DNA of 6,621 nt, taken from the NCBI GenBank assembly GCA_023139785.1, contig JAGLMX010000035.1, positions 1 through 6,621 on the forward strand, read 5' to 3'. This document shows, in pieces, positions 1 to 5,332 of this stretch. The notes below the pieces were generated by a model. The model worked only from the letters and a program-made list of their open reading frames with translations, searched no databases and was not told where the DNA came from. The DNA is from Candidatus Aenigmatarchaeota archaeon. Its GTDB lineage: Archaea > EX4484-52 > B79-G9. The position numbers and the translations under genes are program-made. How positions within the stretch are numbered: the first letter of the stretch is position 1; every line of letters begins with the position of its first letter.

Positions 1-1563
1 CTCCTCCCCCTCTCCGCCTTCTCAAGCCTCGAACTCGCAGCCACATGGATACTCTGGGTATTCATTGCCCTCATGTTCGCAAGCGCGGACTGGAAGGGCT
101 GCCTCATGATGCTCGCAGTCGGCGGAGTTGCAATGAACCTTATTACCGGCCTCGCCATATTTGCAGTCGCTGATGCCGAGATTGCAGCAACTTATGCAGA
201 CCTTACAGATAACACAGGAATAAAGAACGATACCTCTTCAGACCTAAGCAATATCTGGCTCATGCTTTCAAACCCGCGCCTGTGGTACGAGCGGGAATAC
301 GGCTATAACGAGAATGAGACAATGGCCCAGGGAGCCCAGACTTCGCCTTATGCTCTTGAGATAACAAAGGCAACAGTGCTTGAGAAAGCAGCACCACCAG
401 GAAGTCCAGTCACACTTGACATACAGGTAACCAATAAAGGCAAAAGAAAAGCAGATCTCAAGAAAATAAAAGTTGAAGTTGAAAACGAGAATCTGGGCAT
501 ATACCACAGATATTCAAAGCCGGATGCAGATTTACTGAATGCAGGCAATTCCGACATATTATACTTGTACTTTGAGTCAACCCCTGCTTTACAGGCACAC
601 TATGAATTCTGTGATAACCCAACAATTTCGAAGTCTGTAAAAGATGATATTGGAGACTTTGAACCGGGCATGCTTGATGAATACTTTTTTGATGTAAAAT
701 CTCCGGAATGCTACGGCACGCAGAAGCTTAATACAACAATCATCTATGGCTATAATGTTGACGCAACCTACAACCTCGAGCTTATTGATCCTGGTTATTA
801 CAAAGAGCTTGCAATGAATCGCAAGCTTACATTTCACACAGAGAACTCAATCAGCAGCGAGGGACCGCTAAAGCTGACCATACGTTCTGTGCCTGAGGAA
901 CAGCCTGTGAGATTGCGGGGTGTTGGTGAAAATCAGTTTACTGTGTTTTATAGCATATCAAATATCGGGCCCGGAACCGCAGTCATAGAAAGTGCAGACA
1001 AAATATATCTTGAGGAAATAGATAGTGATGAGCTGAGCCTTATTGACGGAGAATGTAGTTTTGTTACACCCGCGGATGGTGAGCCTAAAAAGTATGTTCT
1101 GGGCGGGACATCAACACCCAAGTTTTTCCTTGAAGCCCAGGATAAGGCCACATTTACTTGCGGCTTTGGTGAGAAAGACGACGAAAAGTGCATAACAATC
1201 CCGCCAAACGACCTGGACAAGATAGTAATTTTAACCTGCGACTTTAAACACGAAAAAGCTAGTGAAATCGACACAACAACAACTCTTTTCATGAAAATGC
1301 ATGTTGATTATTCATACATTACAACCAAAAAGACTCAGTACCGCACAACTCCGGTTCCGGACTCACACTCGTGCGTCACAAAACGGGCTCTTGACGGACA
1401 ACCCAACAAGACCGGAATGGATTTGTACATTAAGGAAGTATTTAGTGAGATTCTGGACCAAAAGAACACCGGTTCTGTCGTATTCGAAACCCTTTGGAAC
1501 GCAGATGATGAATTGCCATCAGGCGTTGTTGATGAGCCATTCACAAATCTCTGTCCGGAATGA
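1..1563 (+). CDS. Membrane-anchored exported beta-rich protein, 5' end outside window
   Basis: I do not recognise the family by name. The frame is open from base 1 (520 codons to the TGA at 1561-1563), and the in-frame ATG at 73 falls inside a hydrophobic stretch, so the true start probably lies left of the window. Counting codons from base 1, two membrane segments are visible at about residues 12-27 and 33-57. About 460 mostly polar residues follow, which should lie outside the cytoplasm. This part looks like beta-sandwich domains: a CARDB/Ig-like stretch after SPVTLDIQVTNKGKRKADL (around 415-780) and a second around FTVFYSISNIGPGTAV (around 935-1330). It contains eight cysteines, an even number that would allow four disulfides, and several N-x-S/T sites. 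The protein ends in a short acidic tail, NLCPE. A surface or envelope role is inferred; no catalytic motif is seen. The 151-residue membrane protein at 3465 may be a partner. Confidence 0.8.
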   Translation, partial: LLPLSAFSSLELAATWILWVFIALMFASADWKGCLMMLAVGGVAMNLITGLAIFAVADAEIAATYADLTDNTGIKNDTSSDLSNIWLMLSNPRLWYEREYGYNENETMAQGAQTSPYALEITKATVLEKAAPPGSPVTLDIQVTNKGKRKADLKKIKVEVENENLGIYHRYSKPDADLLNAGNSDILYLYFESTPALQAHYEFCDNPTISKSVKDDIGDFEPGMLDEYFFDVKSPECYGTQKLNTTIIYGYNVDATYNLELIDPGYYKELAMNRKLTFHTENSISSEGPLKLTIRSVPEEQPVRLRGVGENQFTVFYSISNIGPGTAVIESADKIYLEEIDSDELSLIDGECSFVTPADGEPKKYVLGGTSTPKFFLEAQDKATFTCGFGEKDDEKCITIPPNDLDKIVILTCDFKHEKASEIDTTTTLFMKMHVDYSYITTKKTQYRTTPVPDSHSCVTKRALDGQPNKTGMDLYIKEVFSEILDQKNTGSVVFETLWNADDELPSGVVDEPFTNLCPE

Positions 1564-1625
1564 AGTTAGAGGGGCGGACATATTTTACACCAAAAGCCGC
1601 TTAGTTTATAGCAAATCCCGAAACA

Positions 1626-1674
1626 ATCCATCCTATTGGACATAGTATCATAAAAAGCGTCCAATAATATGGAC
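1626..1674. repeat. Pair of TCCA-N6-TGGA palindromes forming a larger inverted repeat
   Basis: ATCCATCCTATTGGAC (1626-1641) and GTCCAATAATATGGAC (1659-1674) each carry TCCA-N6-TGGA. Read against each other in inverted orientation they match at 13 of 16 positions, with a perfect 8-base core (TATTGGAC / GTCCAATA) and a 17-base spacer. The palindrome centres are 33 bases apart, close to three helical turns, as expected for two dimeric protein sites on one DNA face. A stem-loop is the alternative. The function is inferred. Confidence 0.5.
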
Positions 1675-1753
1675 ACATTCGCATGTCTTATCCCAAAATA
1701 CTTTCGCCTAAAAAACCAATAAACCAACAGGCATACGCAATAAATTCTAAACA

Positions 1754-1786
1754 ATTTATTAAAATAAGTCTATTATTTTAACAAAT
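1754..1786. repeat. A+T-rich inverted repeat upstream of ATPase promoter
   Basis: TTAAAATAA (1759-1767) and TTATTTTAA (1773-1781) are perfect reverse complements around a 5-base centre. After one mismatch the arms extend by four more pairs (AATT / AAAT side bases 1754-1757 with 1783-1786). The centre lies about 45 bases upstream of the TATA-like box. It may be an activator or repressor site; chance palindromy in A+T-rich DNA is the alternative. Confidence 0.4.
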
Positions 1787-1810
1787 AATATGAAAATAAT
1801 TGAGTTATAT

Positions 1811-1819
1811 TTATATATT
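1811..1819 (+). promoter_or_regulatory. TATA-like box of ATPase gene, leaderless
   Basis: TTTATATAT is centred about 26 bases upstream of the ATG at 1840, so transcription would begin at or next to the start codon. No Shine-Dalgarno sequence lies between (GCCAATATTAGCAC), which fits a leaderless mRNA and supports an independent promoter for the ATPase. Confidence 0.6.
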
Positions 1820-1839
1820 TTTCTTGCCAATATTAGCAC

Positions 1840-3102
1840 ATGGAAAAAATTGTTGAAAGAAAGCTATTGAAAACTATTCTAAGAGTCGCAAACAGAAAAG
1901 AATTTATAGGCATAAGGGGCCCGCGCCAGTCAGGAAAGACAACACTTCTCAGGCTTCTTGAAAAAAAACTGAAAGGATATGAAAACGTTTTTGTGAACAT
2001 GGATTTGCCCGACAACAGGCATGAATTTGAAGAAAATCCCCTTGACTTTGTAAAACGGCACAAGGCTGGCAAAAAGAAGCTTTTGCTTTTTATGGATGAA
2101 GTGCAAGGCTGCAAAAACGCCGGAAAGTCACTTAAAATTATATACGACTCTTTCGAGGACGTCAAGGTTATCTTTTCCGGTTCATCATCTCTTGAAATAA
2201 AAACAGGCATTCTTCCAAGCCTTGTTGGAAGGACATTCATATTTGATTTATTGCCGTTTGATTTTGAGGAATCACTTGCTTACAAAGACAATGGGCTTGC
2301 AGAAATTTTCAGGGATAAGAAGAAATCTGTTTTTGAGTTTGTTGAACATGGCAGGCTAATCAAAAAACCAAGCATGTCCGCGGAACTTATGAAACACATG
2401 AAGAAATATGCTGTTTTTGGCGGTTATCCGGAGGTTGTAAAAGCAGGAACTGCCGATGAAAAAATAATTCTTTTAAACACTCTTAGAACCCTTTATCTTG
2501 AGAAAGACGTCATTTCATTTTTTGGTGTTCGTGACGCTGACAAATTTGAAATTATTTCAAGAGTGCTTGCGTTTCAAGCGTCTAATATTCTGAATGTTTC
2601 AAATACCTCAAAGTCCTGCGGAATTACATTGCAGAAGGCAGAAGAGTTTCTGGCCATCCTAAAACAAGTCTTTGTAATAGATCTTTTAACTCCATTTCAC
2701 AGAAACCTCATAACAGAGCTTAGAAAAGCAAAAAAGATTTACTTTTTTGATGCAGGCCTTAGAAACTCGTTGCTGAGAAATTTCATTGATTTTGACAAAA
2801 GAGAAGATGCAGGAAAGATGATGGAAAATTTTGTTTTCAGGGAACTTATTTCAAGTTTTCCGGATTGGGAACTTAATTATTGGAGAACCTCCGGCAAGGC
2901 AGAGGTTGATTTTGTCCTAAGCAAAGAAGGCACCCTTTTGCCGGTTGAAGTGAAAATAAATGAGACCACAATAGGAAAATCTTTTTACAGTTTTCTGGAG
3001 TCCTATAAGCCAAAGAGGGCAATAATAATAACCATGAATTATTTTGAAAAAAGAAAAGTAGGAGACACAATAGTGTATTTTTTGCCTGCACACTACCTAT
3101 GA
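1840..3102 (+). CDS. AAA ATPase with C-terminal DUF4143 nuclease-like domain
   Basis: This is a 420-residue ATPase of the AAA_14/DUF4143 group, of normal length. The Walker A loop is GPRQSGKT (27-34), Walker B is LLLFMDE (81-87), a sensor-like IFSGSSS lies at 111-117, and the family's GR...LPFDFEE block spans 130-144, followed by GGYPEVV (194-200). A winged-helix-like stretch covers about 235-295, then the family signature KIYFFDAGLRNSLL (299-312). The C-terminus has a PD-(D/E)XK-type pattern: D357 in EVDFVL, and E370 and K372 in PVEVK. Members bind ATP and are thought to be cytoplasmic, but their cellular role and nuclease activity are mostly unproven; they are frequent, variable accessory genes. 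The ATG is set by the leaderless promoter. The gene is visibly richer in A+T and lysine than the flanking membrane genes, consistent with transfer, which is inferred. Confidence 0.93.
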   Translation: MEKIVERKLLKTILRVANRKEFIGIRGPRQSGKTTLLRLLEKKLKGYENVFVNMDLPDNRHEFEENPLDFVKRHKAGKKKLLLFMDEVQGCKNAGKSLKIIYDSFEDVKVIFSGSSSLEIKTGILPSLVGRTFIFDLLPFDFEESLAYKDNGLAEIFRDKKKSVFEFVEHGRLIKKPSMSAELMKHMKKYAVFGGYPEVVKAGTADEKIILLNTLRTLYLEKDVISFFGVRDADKFEIISRVLAFQASNILNVSNTSKSCGITLQKAEEFLAILKQVFVIDLLTPFHRNLITELRKAKKIYFFDAGLRNSLLRNFIDFDKREDAGKMMENFVFRELISSFPDWELNYWRTSGKAEVDFVLSKEGTLLPVEVKINETTIGKSFYSFLESYKPKRAIIITMNYFEKRKVGDTIVYFLPAHYL

Positions 3103-3170
3103 CCTTAATAAGGCGCATTGATATAAAGAATTTGTAAGTTTGTACGATTATCATTTTTCATATCTTAAAC

Positions 3171-3242
3171 CACATACGCATTGTTGCACAAGAAAATATT
3201 GATAAAGAACTGATTTCAAAATACAAAGCAAAGTTGATGAAA
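3171..3242 (+). pseudogene. Probable gene remnant, upstream frame of the 3242-3451 fragment
   Basis: Read from 3171, this frame gives a plausible charged helical peptide (HIRIVAQENIDKELISKY, then KAKLMKWM) with no start codon, no ribosome-binding site and an upstream stop at 3135-3137. After the TGGATG at 3243-3248 its sequence loses protein-like character, while the frame starting at 3242 becomes protein-like (AEKTREINRQNREKYAVFW). The simplest reading is one former gene whose frame was broken near 3243. Loss of one copy of a tandem four-base unit (ATGGATGGATGC to ATGGATGC) would produce exactly this shift. The remaining upstream part (3103-3170) shows nothing recognisable. All of this is inference from the apparent quality of the two translations. 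Confidence 0.4.
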
Positions 3243-3451
3243 TGGATGCAGAAAAAACAAGGGAAATCAACAGGCAGAACCGTGAAAAATACGCTGTCTT
3301 TTGGGCAAATTTTGTGAAAAATAATAAAGATGGTGTCTGTGGAAAACAGCAGAATTTTTTTATCAAGTCCCTGATGCATGGCGCAAAGCAAAATAATATC
3401 TTGGCAAGAGACTATTTAGCAATAAAAAAAGAGGGCGCATCAAGCCCGTAA
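3242..3451 (+). CDS. Small helical hypothetical protein or C-terminal gene fragment
   Basis: This is a 69-residue frame beginning MDAEKTREINRQNREKYAV and ending KKEGASSP. It is rich in lysine, asparagine and aromatic residues and predicted helical, with no membrane segment or catalytic motif. I do not recognise a named domain. No promoter is convincing, and the only purine motif (GATGA at 3236-3240) sits too close to the ATG to act as a normal ribosome-binding site. It ends 13 bases before the next gene, and that gap contains the next gene's GGTGA. Because the frame upstream (3171-3242) also reads like protein, this is more likely the 3' end of a broken gene than an intact small gene. Possible expression as a short protein cannot be excluded. 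Confidence 0.45.
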   Translation: MDAEKTREINRQNREKYAVFWANFVKNNKDGVCGKQQNFFIKSLMHGAKQNNILARDYLAIKKEGASSP

Positions 3452-3453
3452 TT

Positions 3454-3458
3454 GGTGA
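3454..3458 (+). promoter_or_regulatory. Ribosome-binding site of 151-residue membrane protein
   Basis: GGTGA lies six bases before the ATG at 3465 and matches the archaeal 16S 3' end. It fixes the start and sets this gene apart from its leaderless neighbours, as expected for a gene translated from a longer transcript. Confidence 0.7.
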
Positions 3459-3464
3459 AATGAC

Positions 3465-3920
3465 ATGTCCCTTTTACTAGACCCGACATACCTTGAATAC
3501 TCGCCCATAGGCCAGTTCATACTGCCGTTTTTTATCATGTTCGCAATAGTCTATGGCATCATGAATTATACAAACCCTTTTGGCAAGCAGAAAAATGTGA
3601 ATGCCATGATTTCTGCTGCAATCGGCCTTTTTGCAGGCGCGTCACGGGACTTCGTGGAATTTTTCTGGCGCAACCTTAATCTCACATTAATTCTGTTCAT
3701 AGTGCTGTTTTTTCTGTTGGTTGCAAAGAAGCTAACAGAGGGCGGTGACGACGGCGACAAGAGCAGCATTGCAGTAATTGCAGGGGCAATAATAATTCTT
3801 ATCGCCGCAAAAGGGACTGAGATGTTTGATGATATGTACTGGCTCAGCCAGAACAATATAATCTTTCTTGTAATGGTGGCTCTGTTTATCATATTGATAT
3901 ATGCAAAAGGCAATAAATAG
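3465..3920 (+). CDS. Small multi-pass membrane protein, unknown function
   Basis: This is a 151-residue integral membrane protein with hydrophobic segments at about residues 15-33, 70-88, 100-116 and 130-147, plus a shorter amphipathic one at 45-60 (VNAMISAAIGLFAG). The first helix ends in a YGIMNYTNPFGKQKN loop, and an acidic loop, TEGGDDGDK (91-99), separates the third and fourth helices. I cannot name the family. The pattern of a helix, a short FG-type loop and an INA/VNAMI-like second helix resembles small membrane proteins seen repeatedly in DPANN-type archaea, often beside large exported proteins; that resemblance is from memory and untested. A GGTGA site six bases upstream sets the start. 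A weak A+T-rich stretch at 3422-3429 could be a promoter. The gene converges on rnz with only four bases between the stop codons. No enzyme motif is seen; a structural or channel role is possible. Confidence 0.88.
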   Translation: MSLLLDPTYLEYSPIGQFILPFFIMFAIVYGIMNYTNPFGKQKNVNAMISAAIGLFAGASRDFVEFFWRNLNLTLILFIVLFFLLVAKKLTEGGDDGDKSSIAVIAGAIIILIAAKGTEMFDDMYWLSQNNIIFLVMVALFIILIYAKGNK

Positions 3921-3924
3921 TGAC

Positions 3925-4833
3925 TTACTTTAGCTCAAGTTCCATAAAGTCCTCTGCAAGGATAGTGTTCTTAAAAATCTTTTTTGCATCATCCAAAAGC
4001 ACTTTCTCCCCGCCTTTTGTTTCCTGATACCTTCTGGAGATGTGGGTCAAAACCAGCTTTTTCACATTCGCCTTTTTCGCAACTTCCGCGGCCTGCGCAG
4101 AGGTCATATGTTTGAACCCATGTGCCCTCTTCTCAAAGTCAGCGGAAAACGTTGAGTCAGATATAAGGACATCCGCGCCCTCAGAAAACTTTACAATGTT
4201 TGAGGTCTGTCGTGTGTCTCCGGTATAGACAATCTTTTTGCCCGGGCTCTTTACCAATACATCACATGGCTTTACAGTCTTTCCATTATGCACAACTTCT
4301 TTTCCTGTTTTGAGCTTTCCGATTTTCGGGCTTGTTGACAGGCCGAATGCTGCGGCTTTTTTCATGTCTGCCCGAACCTTTTCATCTTCATGAAAAACAT
4401 AGCCAAGTGCAGGAAGCCCGTGCTCAACGCGAAAAGGAATTATTTTGTATCCATCACATTCCACGATATCGCCCTCGTCAAGGGCTTTTACAGATATCTC
4501 AAAGTCATGGTCAAAATAGCCCACACTTATGTACTGTTCAAAAAATTCATTTGTTTTGTGAGGCCCGTAGATAAACAAAGGCTCGCGCCTTCCTTCAAGC
4601 TCCATTGTCTGCACAAGCCCGAGAAGCCCTGCAAAGTGGTCTGCATGCCAGTGGGATAGGAATATGCGCGTTATTTTCATAAACTTTAGGTTCTTTATCA
4701 TAAGCTGGCGCTGTGTTCCCTCACCGCAGTCAAAAAGAATCCTCTCTTTGCCATACCTAAGGAACACTGACGGCAGGTTTCGTGCGCGCGTGGGCACACC
4801 GGATGTTGTGCCAAGAAAAGTTATGTTAATCAT
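3925..4833 (-). CDS. rnz: Ribonuclease Z (tRNA 3'-processing endonuclease)
   Basis: This 302-residue protein, about the usual length for the short form, is a metallo-beta-lactamase-fold endonuclease. It cuts precursor tRNAs just after the discriminator base so that CCA can be added, and it acts in the cytoplasm as a zinc-dependent dimer. The first strand MINITFLGTTSGVPT is typical. The metal-binding HxHxDH is SHWHADH (60-66, H61, H63, D65, H66). Other ligands are H138 in VEHGLPALGY, D206 in YTGDT and H264 in LTHISRRY; DSTF (226-229) and HMTSAQAAE (242-250) are further family blocks. The stretch at about 150-200 is where the family carries its flexible tRNA-binding arm. The ATG at 4833 is supported by a TATA-like box about 26 bases upstream and no Shine-Dalgarno, so the mRNA is probably leaderless. 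No key residue is missing. Confidence 0.97.
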   Translation of the reverse strand: MINITFLGTTSGVPTRARNLPSVFLRYGKERILFDCGEGTQRQLMIKNLKFMKITRIFLSHWHADHFAGLLGLVQTMELEGRREPLFIYGPHKTNEFFEQYISVGYFDHDFEISVKALDEGDIVECDGYKIIPFRVEHGLPALGYVFHEDEKVRADMKKAAAFGLSTSPKIGKLKTGKEVVHNGKTVKPCDVLVKSPGKKIVYTGDTRQTSNIVKFSEGADVLISDSTFSADFEKRAHGFKHMTSAQAAEVAKKANVKKLVLTHISRRYQETKGGEKVLLDDAKKIFKNTILAEDFMELELK

Positions 4834-4852
4834 AAGGCTAATTTGCTGTTAA

Positions 4853-4863
4853 GTTTTTTATAA
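4853..4863 (-). promoter_or_regulatory. TATA-like box of rnz, leaderless
   Basis: Read on the minus strand this is TTATAAAAAAC, centred about 26 bases upstream of the rnz ATG, which places the transcription start at the start codon. The sequence between has no Shine-Dalgarno motif. Confidence 0.6.
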
Positions 4864-4873
4864 GGTGTAATAA

Positions 4874-4908
4874 TTGCCCGGCCGAAACCGGGCAAAGAAA
4901 AAAGAAAT
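4874..4908 (-). terminator. U-rich tract plus G+C hairpin after the PC4-like gene
   Basis: Immediately after the PC4-like gene's stop, the minus strand has a T-rich run (about 4894-4907), then an 8-bp stem TTGCCCGG / CCGGGCAA (4888-4895 with 4874-4881) around a 6-base loop. Archaeal termination depends mainly on U-rich tracts, and the hairpin comes after it rather than before it as in bacteria. It separates this transcript from the rnz promoter just downstream. Confidence 0.55.
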
Positions 4909-5142
4909 TTATTCAGAGATTTTCTTCATTGCTTCAATGACTGCGTCAACGACTTCTTTCTCAACAGGCACTGCGATTGATTTTTTGAATCTCTTCTCTT
5001 TTTCAGGAGTGTAGAAGCCTCTTGAGATTGAGATGAACTCATTCTCTCCGCTTTCTGTCACTGCCTTTTTTCTTGCAATTTCAAGGAAGTTGTTGTTCCC
5101 AAATGCAATTTCTTCGGACTTCACTGTCTGAAAGTCTACCAT
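4909..5142 (-). CDS. Small PC4-like DNA-binding protein (putative)
   Basis: This is a 77-residue lysine- and glutamate-rich protein with no membrane segment. Its core ENEFISISRGFYTPE (34-48), followed by KRFKKSIAVPVEKEVVDAV (50-68), has the layout of PC4/p15-type single-strand nucleic-acid-binding proteins: a beta strand ending in an R-G/E-x-Y turn, a basic K/R-rich strand, and a C-terminal helix (60-77). FGNNNFLEIARKKA (14-27) precedes it. The assignment is from pattern, not a confirmed match. Such proteins bind single-stranded DNA and may affect transcription. The ATG at 5142 is preferred over a GTG at 5151, because AGGTGAGG, a strong ribosome-binding site, lies across that GTG and five bases from the ATG. 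It has its own promoter, divergent from the nitroreductase, with a palindrome at the likely transcription start. Confidence 0.82.
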   Translation of the reverse strand: MVDFQTVKSEEIAFGNNNFLEIARKKAVTESGENEFISISRGFYTPEKEKRFKKSIAVPVEKEVVDAVIEAMKKISE

Positions 5143-5145
5143 TTG

Positions 5146-5153
5146 CCTCACCT
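5146..5153 (-). promoter_or_regulatory. Ribosome-binding site of PC4-like gene
   Basis: AGGTGAGG on the minus strand ends three bases before the ATG at 5142, with core GGTGA (5148-5152) five bases away. It overlaps the alternative GTG at 5151 and so argues for the ATG as the real start. Confidence 0.7.
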
Positions 5154-5171
5154 ACTTTTTGGTTCAAAAAC

Positions 5172-5193
5172 AAGAACCCGATACCGGGCTCTT
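5172..5193. promoter_or_regulatory. Palindrome over the PC4-like gene's likely transcription start
   Basis: Read on the minus strand, AAGAGCCCG-GTAT-CGGGTTCTT forms a near-perfect palindrome with nine paired positions, one of them G-T. It begins just downstream of the TATA-like box and spans the expected start site about 26 bases from it. A site there is where archaeal repressors commonly block RNA polymerase, so an operator is the leading idea; a partly transcribed hairpin is the alternative. Confidence 0.4.
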
Positions 5194-5201
5194 CGGAGCG
5201 T

Positions 5202-5212
5202 AGATATATACT
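5202..5212 (-). promoter_or_regulatory. TATA-like box of PC4-like gene
   Basis: On the minus strand AGTATATATCT is preceded by the purine-rich AAAAGGACT, a possible BRE. The predicted start near 5181 gives a leader of about 40 bases carrying the GGTGA site. Confidence 0.6.
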
Positions 5213-5225
5213 AGTCCTTTTAGTT

Positions 5226-5248
5226 TTTGTGCCCCTTTGGGGCAAAAA
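5226..5248. repeat. Hairpin-like palindrome between divergent promoters
   Basis: TTTGTGCCCC (5226-5235) and GGGGCAAAAA (5239-5248) are reverse complements at nine of ten positions around TTT. It lies between the PC4-like and nitroreductase promoters. A strong T-run does not follow it in either direction, so a terminator is unlikely; a shared operator or insulator is possible. Confidence 0.45.
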
Positions 5249-5301
5249 GACTTCTTTTTTTACTTATTTAAATGTTTGGAATGTGGCGTGCCGATAGATT
5301 G

Positions 5302-5311
5302 CTTTTTTATT
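5302..5311 (+). promoter_or_regulatory. TATA-like box of nitroreductase gene, leaderless
   Basis: CTTTTTTATT is centred about 26 bases before the ATG at 5333. It is a weaker match than the other three promoters but fits the same leaderless spacing, and no Shine-Dalgarno is seen. Confidence 0.4.
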
Positions 5312-5332
5312 TCTGCCCTGCAACATAAGAAT

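Larger units (their letters stand above)
1564..1839. other. A+T-rich intergenic region with palindromes and a promoter
   Basis: No convincing gene is seen in this 276-base gap on either strand; a 62-codon minus-strand frame (1566-1754) has no ribosome-binding site and an unconvincing cysteine/aromatic-rich product. The gap holds two related palindromes (1626-1674), a longer A+T-rich inverted repeat (1754-1786) and the TATA-like box of the ATPase gene. A+T content rises steadily toward the ATPase start. No clear terminator follows the membrane-protein gene; the only nearby T-rich stretch is ATTTTAC near 1581. Confidence 0.7.

Noticed and set aside
948..1292. Minus-strand frame of 114 codons inside the exported-protein gene
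   Set aside because: It is a shadow of a well-supported plus-strand gene, and its translation is serine-rich with no domain.
1566..1754. Minus-strand 62-codon frame in the gap after the membrane-protein gene
   Set aside because: It has no ribosome-binding site, its cysteine- and aromatic-rich product does not look like a real protein, and it overlaps the palindromes.
3103..3113. CCTTAATAAGG palindrome right after the ATPase
   Set aside because: Only one base separates the arms, too few for a hairpin loop, and no T-run follows directly.
1564..3464. Transposon ends or target duplications flanking the ATPase
   Set aside because: I compared the flanks by eye and found no matching terminal inverted repeats or short direct duplications, and no transposase is present.
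3566..3913. Minus-strand frame of 115 codons opposite the 151-residue membrane protein
   Set aside because: Its hydrophobic character mirrors the plus-strand membrane helices, and it has no start signal.
5143..5151. GTG start adding three residues to the PC4-like protein
   Set aside because: The GTG lies within the GGTGAGG ribosome-binding site of the ATG at 5142, so it cannot use that site.
5237..5332. Upstream extension of the nitroreductase to a TTG codon
   Set aside because: The extra 32 residues do not match the family, and the extension would cover the TATA-like box. The ATG at 5333 fits the promoter spacing.
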